Shown piece by piece: positions 27,534 through 35,852 of a DNA stretch of 45,913 bases. The stretch is from Clostridia bacterium. Its GTDB lineage: Bacteria; Bacillota; Clostridia; Oscillospirales; JAAYXM01. Position numbers and translations under genes: made by a program. How positions within the stretch are numbered: position 1 is the first letter of the stretch; each line of letters opens with the position of its first letter. A model generated the notes under the pieces. It saw only the letters and a program-made list of their open reading frames with translations, had not been told where the DNA came from and did no database searches. The stretch spans positions 1-45,913 of the forward strand of contig JAFYQP010000082.1 in the NCBI GenBank assembly GCA_017559855.1. The letters are read 5' to 3'.

Positions 27534-28747
27534 TGACACTTGCGGAATTATCGCGTAAACTCCAAAATGGTGAGTTTTCAGCCTATGAACTTACAAAAAA
27601 CTATCTTGAAAAAGAAGACGAATACGGTGCATATCTTTTTAAAAACGAGGACGCAATAAGCGTTGCAAAAGAGATTGACAACCGCCGTTTATCGGGTGAA
27701 AAATTGCACCCTCTTGCGGGGATTCCCATTGCAATTAAAGACAATATCGTGACAAAGGGGATGCCGACCACTTGTGCCTCCCGTACCCTTGAAGGCTACA
27801 TTCCGCCGTATGATGCAACGGTTGTTGAGAAAATAAAAAAAGCGGGAATGCCAATTTTGGGAAAAACCAATATGGACGAGTTTGGTATGGGCTCAACGGG
27901 TGAAAATTCCGCATTTTATCCAACTAAAAATCCGAAGGACACAACTTTAGTTCCCGGAGGATCATCGTCAGGCTCCGCGGCTGCGGTGTCCGGCGGACTC
28001 GCTCCCGTTGCTCTTGGAAGTGATACGGGCGGCTCTTGCAGATTGCCTGCAACATACTGCGGCGTGGTTGGCTTTAAGCCAAGTTACGGTGCGGTTTCAC
28101 GCTACGGTCTCATCGCCTTTGCATCAAGTCTTGATCAGATTGGAATAATAGGAAAGTGTGCCGAGGATATAGGCCTTGTTTTCGATTTGATTTCCGGTAG
28201 AGATCCGAGGGATATGACAAGTATTGAAACGAAAAATATAAGGATAGACAGACCGCGAGTAAGAAATATTTGCGACTTTAATGACAAGATTTTCAAAACG
28301 GTACTTTACGCATACTACATAATTTCATCTGCGGAAGCATACAGCAATTTAAACCGCTACGATGGTGTGTATTATGGCAAATGCCGAAAATTCGGCGAGG
28401 AAGTACAAAGAAGAGTCGAACTCGGTGCATATGTATCAGGCCATGAAAACGTGGGCGAATATTATGAAAAAGCAAGTGCCGCACGACGTGCCATTTGTGA
28501 TAAAATGGACGAGATTTTTAAAGAATGTGACTTTATCGTCACCCCTACGGTAAAAGGGGACGTGCCACAACTCGGCAGTCTTAAAAACGGTGCGGATATG
28601 TATGAGTTGGATGAATTTACAACTCTTGCAAATCTGGCGTATCTTCCCGCCATTTCTCTACCGTCGGGAATTACCATTATGGGACGGCGTGGGGAAGATA
28701 TGTCCCTCATCTCTTATGCACGGGAGGTGGAGAAGAATGGTATATGA
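27533..28747 (+). CDS. gatA: aspartyl/glutamyl-tRNA amidotransferase subunit A (compact form)
   Basis: GatA releases ammonia from glutamine for GatB to amidate Glu-tRNA-Gln or Asp-tRNA-Asn. The amidase triad is intact by family spacing: Lys69 in AIKDN, Ser144 in GGSSSGSAAAV and Ser168 in DTGGS. At 404 residues it is some 70-80 shorter than usual GatA: after IRIDRPRV the segment that should hold a helix-strand-VSLP region is gone, and it rejoins at YAYYIISSAEAYSNLNRYDGV. The frame is continuous and later motifs (VTPTV, LPAISLPSG) are preserved, so this looks like genuine shortening rather than a frameshift. It overlaps gatB by 11 bases. Confidence 0.92.
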   Translation: MTLAELSRKLQNGEFSAYELTKNYLEKEDEYGAYLFKNEDAISVAKEIDNRRLSGEKLHPLAGIPIAIKDNIVTKGMPTTCASRTLEGYIPPYDATVVEKIKKAGMPILGKTNMDEFGMGSTGENSAFYPTKNPKDTTLVPGGSSSGSAAAVSGGLAPVALGSDTGGSCRLPATYCGVVGFKPSYGAVSRYGLIAFASSLDQIGIIGKCAEDIGLVFDLISGRDPRDMTSIETKNIRIDRPRVRNICDFNDKIFKTVLYAYYIISSAEAYSNLNRYDGVYYGKCRKFGEEVQRRVELGAYVSGHENVGEYYEKASAARRAICDKMDEIFKECDFIVTPTVKGDVPQLGSLKNGADMYELDEFTTLANLAYLPAISLPSGITIMGRRGEDMSLISYAREVEKNGI

Positions 28748-30137
28748 AGCGATGATCGGCCTTGAGGTCCATGCGGAACTGAATACAAAGACGAAAATGT
28801 ACTGTTCCTGCGAGAATGCCTTCGGTGGAGAGCGAAATACACGAATCTGTCCTGTTTGCACAGGCCAGCCGGGCGTCCTTCCCGTTCTTAATAAAGTGGC
28901 TGTTGAAAAGGCGATATTAGTCGGACGAATGATGAATTGCACGATTGCAAAAAGAACACGGCAGTATCGCAAACACTACCGATATCCCGATTTGCCCAAA
29001 GGATATCAGATTTCGCAACTTACCGTACCGCTGTGCTCAAATGGCAGGTTTGAGTACTTTAGCGGTGGTGCGGTGAATATAGCCGATATAAGACAGATTC
29101 ATATAGAAGAAGATGCGGGCAAACTTGTCCACGATGGAGAATGTACCTACGTAGACTATAACCGTTGCGGTGTGCCGCTTATCGAAATAGTTACGGAACC
29201 TTGCTTTAATTCATCGGTTGATGCGTACGCCTTTCTTGAAGCGGTGCGTACAATGCTCCTTGACATCGGTGTTTCCGATTGCCGAATGGAGGAAGGTTCT
29301 CTTCGTGTCGACGTGAACGTCTCCACAAGACGGGCAGGGGATAAGCATTTGAATCATCGTGTAGAAATGAAAAACCTCGCAACGTTTTCAGGTGCTCGTC
29401 GTGCCATTGATTATGAGATAATGCGGCAACTTAAAATGATTGACAGAGGCGAGGAAATTCTGCCGCTTACCATGCGTTGGGATGATGAAAAAGGAGTCAG
29501 CATCTTTATGCGTGATAAGGAAAGTGCAGCGGATTACAGATTTATCCCTGAACCGGACATCCCTGAAATTGAAATAGAGTTTGAGGAAACAAAACTTCCG
29601 GAGAGTGAAACTCAAAGAAGAAAACGCCTCATGGGATGTTTACACTCGGTACAGGCAATGGAAATTGCAAAAAACAAAGACCTTTGTGCCTATTTCGACA
29701 GAGTATCCCGGTGTGGGGCAAAGGAGTGTGCAAAGTTTTTGATCGGTTGCATAGCAAAACTTACCAATGCAAGTAATATCCCCGTGTGGGAATCACACTT
29801 GACAGAGGATAAATTCTGTGCGATTATAACAAAGTTGAATGAAGGGAAAATAAACGGCGACGGTGCAAAACTCCTTTTTGAAAAACTGTATTTTGAAGAC
29901 GGAGAGGTTGACGAGTTGATAAAGTCACTTGAACTTGAGACCTGCCGTGATATGTCCGATTATCGTTTTATCGCAAATTTTGTTCTTGTTAACAATAAAA
30001 AAGCGGTTGACGATTACAAATCGGGCAAGAAAAGCGTTATCGGTTTCCTTGTGGGGCAGTGTATGCGGTCGTCCGGCAAGGGAATGGATGCAAATGTTTT
30101 CAAAGAGGTATTGGAGGAGGTACTTGAATGCCTGTAA
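28737..30137 (+). CDS. gatB: aspartyl/glutamyl-tRNA amidotransferase subunit B
   Basis: GatB phosphorylates the misacylated tRNA carboxyl group and amidates it with ammonia from GatA. The 466-residue chain starts MVYEAMIGLEVHAEL; a zinc site is suggested by CSC...CPVC (~27-45). The kinase fold has RKHYRYPDLPKGYQISQ and HIEEDAGKLVH. The C-terminal YqeY-like domain ends with DYKSGKKSVIGFLVGQCMRSSGKG, contacting tRNA. ATG 28737, behind GGGAGGTGG, is chosen; the longer frame runs through gatA. Partners are the gatC-like and gatA genes, and presence of GatCAB suggests no GlnRS or AsnRS route, though this cannot be checked here. Confidence 0.95.
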   Translation: MVYEAMIGLEVHAELNTKTKMYCSCENAFGGERNTRICPVCTGQPGVLPVLNKVAVEKAILVGRMMNCTIAKRTRQYRKHYRYPDLPKGYQISQLTVPLCSNGRFEYFSGGAVNIADIRQIHIEEDAGKLVHDGECTYVDYNRCGVPLIEIVTEPCFNSSVDAYAFLEAVRTMLLDIGVSDCRMEEGSLRVDVNVSTRRAGDKHLNHRVEMKNLATFSGARRAIDYEIMRQLKMIDRGEEILPLTMRWDDEKGVSIFMRDKESAADYRFIPEPDIPEIEIEFEETKLPESETQRRKRLMGCLHSVQAMEIAKNKDLCAYFDRVSRCGAKECAKFLIGCIAKLTNASNIPVWESHLTEDKFCAIITKLNEGKINGDGAKLLFEKLYFEDGEVDELIKSLELETCRDMSDYRFIANFVLVNNKKAVDDYKSGKKSVIGFLVGQCMRSSGKGMDANVFKEVLEEVLECL

Positions 30138-30637
30138 TTTACGATAAATTTGTTTTTAAAACAGATCTTCTTTTCGAGGATTATATGGAACTTAATAAGA
30201 TTATCATCGGCAAGATGATGCTGCTTTTGGTTATTGCAATTGATGCCTTTTTCTGCTATATGATTTTTGACAGAATCGGCAGGTCAATTCCTGTGATAGT
30301 GCTTATTTTTGCGGCACTTTTTGTTGTGTTGTATCTCCTTGAATGGTATTTTATCCGCTGGCGTGCGAAGAAGATTTTCGGTAAAACCACCGTGTCCCGT
30401 GAAATAAAAATAACAATGGACGATGAAGTGATCGTGCAGGAGTCCCGTACAGGTGAGACAACTCTCGCGTGGAAGGACGTTTACCGAGTGGTTGGTGGAA
30501 AAAGATGCTATTTCATTTTCCTGACCAAGAACAAGGCGTTTTACTTTCCGAAAAGAAACTTTAAAGACAAAGATGATGAACAACTTTTCTGCGACTATAT
30601 CATAAGAAACACAACGCCGTTTAAAGTGAAATTTTAA
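30128..30637 (+). CDS. YcxB-like membrane protein
   Basis: The 169-residue protein overlaps gatB by 10 bases, with its ribosome site (GGAGGAGG) inside the gatB end. A short N-terminal region is followed by two membrane segments (~28-46 and 52-70) and a soluble C-terminal domain of beta strands with the motif LAWKDVYRVVGGKRCYFIFLTKNKAFYFPKRNF, characteristic of the YcxB-like family. Function is unknown. It ends at a small bidirectional terminator. Confidence 0.7.
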   Translation: MPVIYDKFVFKTDLLFEDYMELNKIIIGKMMLLLVIAIDAFFCYMIFDRIGRSIPVIVLIFAALFVVLYLLEWYFIRWRAKKIFGKTTVSREIKITMDDEVIVQESRTGETTLAWKDVYRVVGGKRCYFIFLTKNKAFYFPKRNFKDKDDEQLFCDYIIRNTTPFKVKF

Positions 30638-30646
30638 CAATAAAAA

Positions 30647-30672
30647 GACTGAACCTAAGTTCAGTCCTTTTT
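30647..30672. terminator. bidirectional terminator between the YcxB-like gene and dgkA
   Basis: An 8-bp stem (GACTGAAC / GTTCAGTC) with a 4-base loop has T-runs in both directions; the dgkA stop codon lies within it. Two convergent transcripts end here. Confidence 0.75.
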
Positions 30673-31119
30673 CTTTATTGCAAACATAAAAAGCAGTGCT
30701 ATGGGTATGGATATTAAAAAACCGATAAGAACTGCAGGGGAAGTACCGAATAGTGTGAATACCGTTGTGAGAACATTCTCCTGCAGGAAGATGAAAAGTC
30801 CTGCCGTAGCGGCGAAAATTGCGGAGATAAGTACCGCACCTGCGCATAAATCCTTTACTTTTCCAATAATTGCATCCCTCTCACGTGTTATGCGGTCGCA
30901 CAATGCCTCAAGTGCCGTGTTTATAAGTTCGAGGGCAAGGACTATTGCGATAAGTGCACAAAGGGTTGCAAATTCGGAAATGCTAACCTCTCCGATGAAC
31001 GCAAAGAACAGAACGTAGAGTGCCATAACTATATGTACACGAAAGTTAATTTCGCTTTTTATTACAGACATTATGCCGTTTGTGGCATATTTAAAACCCC
31101 GTAAAAATTTTTTCATCAT
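30661..31119 (-). CDS. dgkA: undecaprenol/diacylglycerol kinase family protein
   Basis: In Gram-positives this family mostly phosphorylates undecaprenol to recycle the lipid carrier of wall synthesis. The 152-residue protein has the N-terminal FLRGFKYATNGI amphipathic region, SEINFRVHIVMALYV, and ELINTALEALCDR (~64-76), with Glu and Asn that bind Mg-ATP, then three or four membrane segments. It is longer than the usual ~120-130 because of an extra hydrophobic C-terminal hairpin (~115-147). It starts with ATGATG overlapping the ybeY stop, so it is last in the yqfC-yqfD-phoH-ybeY-dgkA operon seen widely in Firmicutes. Confidence 0.9.
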   Translation of the reverse strand: MMKKFLRGFKYATNGIMSVIKSEINFRVHIVMALYVLFFAFIGEVSISEFATLCALIAIVLALELINTALEALCDRITRERDAIIGKVKDLCAGAVLISAIFAATAGLFIFLQENVLTTVFTLFGTSPAVLIGFLISIPIALLFMFAIKKKD

Positions 31120-31625
31120 TCATCACCCACGTCACGGGAAATGCCGCAGGATTCTAAAAGTTCCTCCTGCAGGGCAAAATGAATTTTTTCGTCCTCTTCA
31201 CTCAGTTCATGGTCATAGCCTAAAAGGTGTAAAATCGAGTGTGCACAGAGGAAACAAAGTTCACGTGTAAGAGAATGGTTAAACTCTTCTGCCTGAGCCT
31301 TTGCACGGTCTAAGGAGATAACTATATCACCAAGCATAAGTGCACCGGTATCAGGATCAAGTTCGAGAGGTGAGGGGATATACTCCTCGCCGGGTGTAAA
31401 CTCCTGCATAGGGAATGAGAGTACGTCGGTAGGGGAGTTTTTACCTCTGTGCTCGTTATTTAACTGACAAATACCACCATCATCGGTAATCATTATATAA
31501 ACGTCGCAAGGGAAGGTGTGCCCCTCGTGTGCAATGGCAGCGGTAATCACTTTTTCCATAAGTGCCTTTACCTTATCGCTTATATCGAGTCCGTCTTTTG
31601 CGGGTACAAATGAAATGTTGTGCAT
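31116..31625 (-). CDS. ybeY: endoribonuclease YbeY (rRNA maturation)
   Basis: YbeY is a zinc-dependent RNase involved in 16S rRNA 3' maturation and ribosome quality control. The 169 residues include NNEHRGKNSPTDVLSFPM (~55-72) and the metal-binding HSILHLLGYDH (~133-143), the H-x3-H-x5-H signature. It follows phoH by 12 bases and overlaps dgkA. The length is normal. Confidence 0.95.
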   Translation of the reverse strand: MHNISFVPAKDGLDISDKVKALMEKVITAAIAHEGHTFPCDVYIMITDDGGICQLNNEHRGKNSPTDVLSFPMQEFTPGEEYIPSPLELDPDTGALMLGDIVISLDRAKAQAEEFNHSLTRELCFLCAHSILHLLGYDHELSEEDEKIHFALQEELLESCGISRDVGDE

Positions 31626-31637
31626 AGGATAATCTCC

Positions 31638-32612
31638 TTATTTTTTAACTTGTTTCTTTCTGTCGTTGTCGTATTTATCGTATGCCTCGATAATGCGTGA
31701 CACAAGAGAGTGACGTACAACGTCGCTTGTGGTGAGGACACATTGACTTATATCCTCCACGTTTTTAAGCACACGCATTGCCTCTTTAAGGCCGGATGCC
31801 TTGCCGTCGGGTAAGTCAATCTGTGTAATGTCACCGGTAATTACCGCCTTAGAGCCAAATCCAAGTCGGGTTAAAAACATTTTCATCTGTTCAGGAGTTG
31901 TGTTCTGTGCCTCATCTAAAATAATGAATGAGTCATCCAATGTACGACCACGCATATACGCAAGGGGTGCTACCTCGATAGAACCACGCTCGAAATATCG
32001 CTGATAGGTATCAGGTCCCAACATATCGAATAGACCGTCGTAAAGGGGACGGAGGTATGGGTCAACCTTGCTCTGTAAATCGCCCGGAAGAAAACCGAGT
32101 TTTTCACCTGCTTCAATAGCGGGACGGGTTAAGATAATTCTGCTTACCTGCTTTTTACGGAAAGCGGCAACCGCCATAGCCACCGCAAGATAGGTTTTTC
32201 CTGTACCTGCAGGGCCGATACCCATGGTAATTGTGTTATTTTCGATGGATTCAATGTATTTTTTCTGACCGAGAGTTTTAGGCTTTATTGGCTTACCCTT
32301 TGTTGTGATACAGATTATGTCACGGGAAAGAGTTTCGATCTGTCCCTCTTCACCTGCGGAGACAAGGCCCATAACGTAGCGGAGGTTTTGTTCATTAATG
32401 CTCTCTCCGCGAGCGGCGTAGGAGAAAAGTGCACGGATTGTACGCTCTGCACGTTCAACTGCATCATCATCGCCTGAAATTTTAAGTTCGTCACCACGAT
32501 TTACAATGCTTACTTTAAGTTCACGTTCAAGCAAACTGCAATTCTCGTCGTAAGAGCCGAATAAGTCAAGCATATGCTCCGGATGTTCAATTACAAAAGA
32601 TATTTCTGCCAC
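31638..32612 (-). CDS. phoH: PhoH-like ATPase
   Basis: PhoH-like proteins are RecA-type ATPases with a presumed RNA helicase role, linked to YbeY in ribosome or RNA processing. The 324-residue chain has an N-terminal KH-like region (~1-75), Walker A GPAGTGKT at 133-140, and Walker B FIILDEAQNTT at ~229-239, followed by FLTRLGFGSKAVITGD. It begins six bases after yqfD and precedes ybeY by 12 bases, the conserved arrangement. Confidence 0.94.
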   Translation of the reverse strand: MAEISFVIEHPEHMLDLFGSYDENCSLLERELKVSIVNRGDELKISGDDDAVERAERTIRALFSYAARGESINEQNLRYVMGLVSAGEEGQIETLSRDIICITTKGKPIKPKTLGQKKYIESIENNTITMGIGPAGTGKTYLAVAMAVAAFRKKQVSRIILTRPAIEAGEKLGFLPGDLQSKVDPYLRPLYDGLFDMLGPDTYQRYFERGSIEVAPLAYMRGRTLDDSFIILDEAQNTTPEQMKMFLTRLGFGSKAVITGDITQIDLPDGKASGLKEAMRVLKNVEDISQCVLTTSDVVRHSLVSRIIEAYDKYDNDRKKQVKK

Positions 32613-32618
32613 AAAAGT

Positions 32619-33800
32619 TCACTCGCCTTTCGGTATCATTTGTTCAACGCCGATTTTTCTCTCGCACTCTGCGGTGTAGAGTAGGGTTATTCTACCACTG
32701 TTTTTTCGGCAGTCAAAGGTGCGGTTTGTTATTCTGTCGGTGTTTTTGAGATGTATATACGCATCGGCATTTCGTGTAAGATATGCCTCCGCACGGGAGG
32801 TGTCGAGAATATATGACTCTGACGCATACTCTCTTGCGATGCATTCCTCAAAATATAGGGGGAGTTTAATGCCAAACGGCAGGGTAAGTTGCACCCTTTT
32901 TATTATTTTATCACAAGTTGGTGGAAAATTACTAGTACCAAAATACAAATTTAGCCGATTTCTTCCCAAAATAATACTGTATTTATGAATCTCCTTACCA
33001 ACATATATCTTTTTAAGCGTTGTATCGGGCATAACGATTTCCCGTACATCCCACGTTCGGGCATAAATGTCCGCGGTCGCCCGATATTCCACAACCTTGC
33101 CCGTTCGTCCGGTCATATATCCACCGGCAAGAAGTTGACCTTTGGTAACAGTGTCGCCGGGACTTACCTCCGGAGTGCCGGAGGTAACCGTTATAGAGGT
33201 TATTATTCCGTCTCGGTCGGATATTATGTTGCTTGGCGTTGAGTAATCAATGATTTCGGGAATGGGTGTTTTTAGGTGCAGTTCAACTTTTGCATGCATA
33301 CCGCTGACGTTTACCGTGAAGTTTGCAATTTCAGGGAAGTTTAATAGCACGTCGTTTTTTAATTCACTATAATTTATACCATAGGAGTAGACACCGGGTT
33401 TTAAACCGTTTAAAGCAAGTTGCTCTCTGACCTTATATTGAAGTTCTGCATCTCCGCCGTTTATGTCGACCACCCACACAAAGCAGGTGCAAAACCACGC
33501 AAGAGCAAAGAAGAAAACTATACCGGAAGCGAGTGCAACTCTTCCTTTAAACTTTCGCAGAAAAAAGGGTATCCCGAACTTTTTAAGGATTTTTATCCTG
33601 CAAGAGGTGCGACGGGCAATGGGGTGAAGTTTTCTGAAATCTGAAATTCTGAGTTTAAACACTATTTCGTAATGGTTTATATACTCAAGATGCCAAAAAT
33701 GTATCCGCCGACGTGCGATAAGGTTTAAAAATCTGCCTGTGTATGGTCCGTATACTTTAATGTTAACGTATCCCAGAATGAAATTTATAATCCCTAACAA
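32619..33800 (-). CDS. yqfD: sporulation protein YqfD
   Basis: YqfD is a membrane sporulation protein of uncertain role, usually made in the mother cell. The 393-residue protein has a short N-terminal GYVNIKVYG region, a membrane segment at ~92-112 (ALASGIVFFFALAWFCTCFVW), and a long external domain with VREQLALNGLKPGVYSYGIN, a strand-rich region and GDTVTKGQLLAGG. The start TTG at 33798-33800 follows GGGAGGT with 8-base spacing. It lies between yqfC and phoH as in Bacillus and clostridia. Confidence 0.93.
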   Translation of the reverse strand: MLGIINFILGYVNIKVYGPYTGRFLNLIARRRIHFWHLEYINHYEIVFKLRISDFRKLHPIARRTSCRIKILKKFGIPFFLRKFKGRVALASGIVFFFALAWFCTCFVWVVDINGGDAELQYKVREQLALNGLKPGVYSYGINYSELKNDVLLNFPEIANFTVNVSGMHAKVELHLKTPIPEIIDYSTPSNIISDRDGIITSITVTSGTPEVSPGDTVTKGQLLAGGYMTGRTGKVVEYRATADIYARTWDVREIVMPDTTLKKIYVGKEIHKYSIILGRNRLNLYFGTSNFPPTCDKIIKRVQLTLPFGIKLPLYFEECIAREYASESYILDTSRAEAYLTRNADAYIHLKNTDRITNRTFDCRKNSGRITLLYTAECERKIGVEQMIPKGE

Positions 33801-33812
33801 AAAAATACCTCC

Positions 33813-34091
33813 CTAAACGGACTCAAACCTGACAGATGTTATCTCACCACTTAAGCGGAGACCGCGTTCGTCCATTGCGGAGATTTTAAGATTCGCTCCC
33901 TCTAAGGTAAGTATCTTCGTTCCCAGATTGAGTGAAAGGGTGGTGTCACCGTATTCTAGAATGCCTTTGTGATTTTCAATGATGGCGTCTCTTGTGCCGA
34001 TAATTTCTATATGTGATTTTCCTGCAACCGCATCTGCGGGCAGTTCGAGTAATTTAGCGGCACGAAGGAGCAGGTTTTCCGTTTCACGCAT
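33813..34091 (-). CDS. yqfC: sporulation protein YqfC
   Basis: YqfC is a small protein made during sporulation; its role is unclear. The 92-residue chain keeps the family pattern with EIIGTRDAIIENHKGILEYGDTTLSLNLGTKILTLEGANLKI. ATG at 34089-34091 lies about 9 bases after AAGGGA; an upstream in-frame GTG (34109) overlaps that site. It is the first gene of the yqfC-yqfD-phoH-ybeY-dgkA run. Confidence 0.88.
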   Translation of the reverse strand: MRETENLLLRAAKLLELPADAVAGKSHIEIIGTRDAIIENHKGILEYGDTTLSLNLGTKILTLEGANLKISAMDERGLRLSGEITSVRFESV

Positions 34092-34156
34092 AAAATCACA
34101 TCCCTTCACAGAATACTATGAAAAAAAGGCGGTCAAAAGACCGCCTTTTAAAATAT

Positions 34157-35212
34157 TTAGATTTGCTTATCACAATAACTGCAATAGGTAATGCCGTCAA
34201 TTTCGTGCGTGAGAGGGGGGAGATAAATCTCGCTCTGTGTAACGCATTTTGGATTTTTACAGGTGCATCCGCCGATGGGTACGGGCTCAGGATTAGATGC
34301 CCTGTGGCGGAGCATAATGGTAAGAAGTGCCATACGCATATACATACCGTATCTCGCCTGATCAAAATAAAACGCACGTGGATCATCGTCAACGTCAACG
34401 CTGATTTCATCAACACGGGGCAGCGGGTGCAGAATGAGCATCTTTTCCCTTGCTTCCTTAAGCATTGCACGTTCCAAAACGTAGGCGTTTTTGAGTCTGT
34501 CATATTCATTGGGGCAGGAGAAACGCTCACGCTGGATGCGTGTCATATAAAGAACGTCGAGACAGTTGATTGTATCGTGAAGTGAGGTAACCTCGATGTA
34601 TTTCTGGTTATGAATGTCCATAAAATGACGAACATAGTCGGGGATTTTAAGTTCCTCCGGAGAAATCAGGTAGAAGCAAACGTTGGGGTAGCGGGAAAGT
34701 GCTTTTATGAGTGAGTGAACCGTACGCCCGTTTTTCAAATCACCGCAAAGACCGACGTTAAGACCTTCAAACTTACCAAGATGCATACGAATTGTGCAAA
34801 GGTCGGCAAGAGTTTGCGTAGGGTGAAGATGCCCGCCATCACCTGCGTTTATAACCGGAACGCGGGAGTATAGCGAAGCCGCACGTGCAGCACCCTCCAT
34901 GGGATTACGGATAACGATTGCGTCGGCATAATTTGACATCATTGCGATGGTATCCTTGAGGGATTCACCTTTTGCAACGGATGAAGAACTCGGATCGGAG
35001 AAACCGATTACACTACCGCCAAGACGAAGCATAGCGGTCTGGAATGAAAGGTTGGTACGGGTACTGGGCTCATAGAAAAGATTTGCGGAAACTTTGCCTC
35101 GTGCCTCGTCACGATAATCGTGAGGTGAGTGCATAATGTCCTCGAAAAGCCAGTACAAGCCGTCAAACTCGTCAGGTGTAATGTCAATAAAGTCAATTAA
35201 ATTCCGTGTCAT
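34157..35212 (-). CDS. pyrB: aspartate carbamoyltransferase with fused C-terminal zinc ribbon
   Basis: PyrB makes carbamoyl-aspartate, the committed step of pyrimidine synthesis. The 351 residues show the carbamoyl-phosphate motif STRT at 50-53, GDGGHLHPTQTLADL (~128-142), HPLPRVDEI and the C-terminal RMALLTIML helix. Beyond the normal end is a 38-residue tail (~314-351) with C318-x4-C323-x20-C344-x2-C347, ending YCSYCDKQI, closely like the zinc domain of the regulatory subunit PyrI, but with no allosteric nucleotide-binding domain. The start ATG (35210-35212) follows GAAGG. The gene stands alone; no pyrI or other pyrimidine genes are in view. Confidence 0.92.
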   Translation of the reverse strand: MTRNLIDFIDITPDEFDGLYWLFEDIMHSPHDYRDEARGKVSANLFYEPSTRTNLSFQTAMLRLGGSVIGFSDPSSSSVAKGESLKDTIAMMSNYADAIVIRNPMEGAARAASLYSRVPVINAGDGGHLHPTQTLADLCTIRMHLGKFEGLNVGLCGDLKNGRTVHSLIKALSRYPNVCFYLISPEELKIPDYVRHFMDIHNQKYIEVTSLHDTINCLDVLYMTRIQRERFSCPNEYDRLKNAYVLERAMLKEAREKMLILHPLPRVDEISVDVDDDPRAFYFDQARYGMYMRMALLTIMLRHRASNPEPVPIGGCTCKNPKCVTQSEIYLPPLTHEIDGITYCSYCDKQI

Positions 35213-35247
35213 AAAGACCTTCATCCCTTTCGTGTTTTCTGTTTTAT

Positions 35248-35276
35248 AGTCTATCACAAAAAAATAAAATAGTAAA
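35248..35276 (-). promoter_or_regulatory. possible SigA-type promoter of pyrB
   Basis: On the minus strand TTTACT and TAGACT are separated by 17 bases, about 35 bases before the pyrB start. Both hexamers deviate from consensus, so the call is tentative. It lies in the divergent region shared with the SLOG gene. Confidence 0.35.
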
Positions 35277-35299
35277 CATATTTTTCGCTATTTTTCCTC

Positions 35300-35328
35300 T
35301 TGCAATGTAAATACAGACATAGTATAAT
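35300..35328 (+). promoter_or_regulatory. SigA-type promoter of the SLOG gene
   Basis: TTGCAA (35300-35305), a 17-base spacer and a perfect TATAAT (35323-35328), 30 bases before the GTG start. Confidence 0.75.
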
Positions 35329-35357
35329 ATAACAAACAACTGTACGGAGGTGGGAGC

Positions 35358-35822
35358 GTGTTAAAAGGTGCTTGTATGTTTACGGGGCATCGGGTTATTC
35401 CGAAGAGTCGTCATAGTGATTTGTGCAAAAAACTATGGGACGTCCTTCACGCTCTTTACGATGACGGCGTTCGTACGTTTATTGCAGGGGGAGCACTTGG
35501 GTTTGATACGCTTTCGGCACAAGCGGTGCTTGAACTTAAGAAGATTTATCCCGACGTAAAGTTAAATCTCTGCCTTCCGTGCCGTGATCAGGATAAAATG
35601 TGGAATACGTTAAACCGTGAAAGGTATAGAAACATTTTATCCCTTGCGGATGAGATTCTTTATGTCAGTGACAAATACACCTCGACCTGTATGCACGAGA
35701 GGAACCGTAAAATGGTGGAATCCGCCACCTTCTGCATCGCATTCCTTGAGAAGGATACCGGCGGTACGGCATATACGGTAAACTATGCCTTAAGTAAAGG
35801 TCTTACGGTTATAAGAATATAA
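35358..35822 (+). CDS. SLOG-family (DUF1273/YpsA-like) protein
   Basis: SLOG proteins have a Rossmann-like nucleotide-binding fold and are thought to sense or process nucleotide-derived ligands; none of the usual partners is visible here. The 154 residues open with FTGHR (~8-12), then FIAGGALGFDTLSAQAVLELK (~41-61) with the glycine-rich phosphate-binding turn, CLPCRDQDKMW, MHERNRKMV and DTGGTAYTVNYA near the end. GTG at 35358 is 8 bases after CGGAGG. It is a single gene with its own promoter and terminator. Confidence 0.82.
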   Translation: MLKGACMFTGHRVIPKSRHSDLCKKLWDVLHALYDDGVRTFIAGGALGFDTLSAQAVLELKKIYPDVKLNLCLPCRDQDKMWNTLNRERYRNILSLADEILYVSDKYTSTCMHERNRKMVESATFCIAFLEKDTGGTAYTVNYALSKGLTVIRI

Positions 35823-35852
35823 AAAAGCGAAGTCTAAGACTTCGCTTTTTTT
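35821..35852. terminator. bidirectional terminator between the SLOG gene and the flippase gene
   Basis: An 8-bp GC-rich stem (GCGAAGTC / GACTTCGC) with loop TAA is extended by an A-run on the left and T-run on the right, usable in both directions. The minus-strand gene's stop codon lies within it. Confidence 0.88.

Noticed and set aside
27533-28747. Frameshift or assembly error as cause of the short gatA
   Set aside because: The frame is open throughout, catalytic residues and later motifs are in one frame, and gatC is also shortened, favouring genuine reduction.
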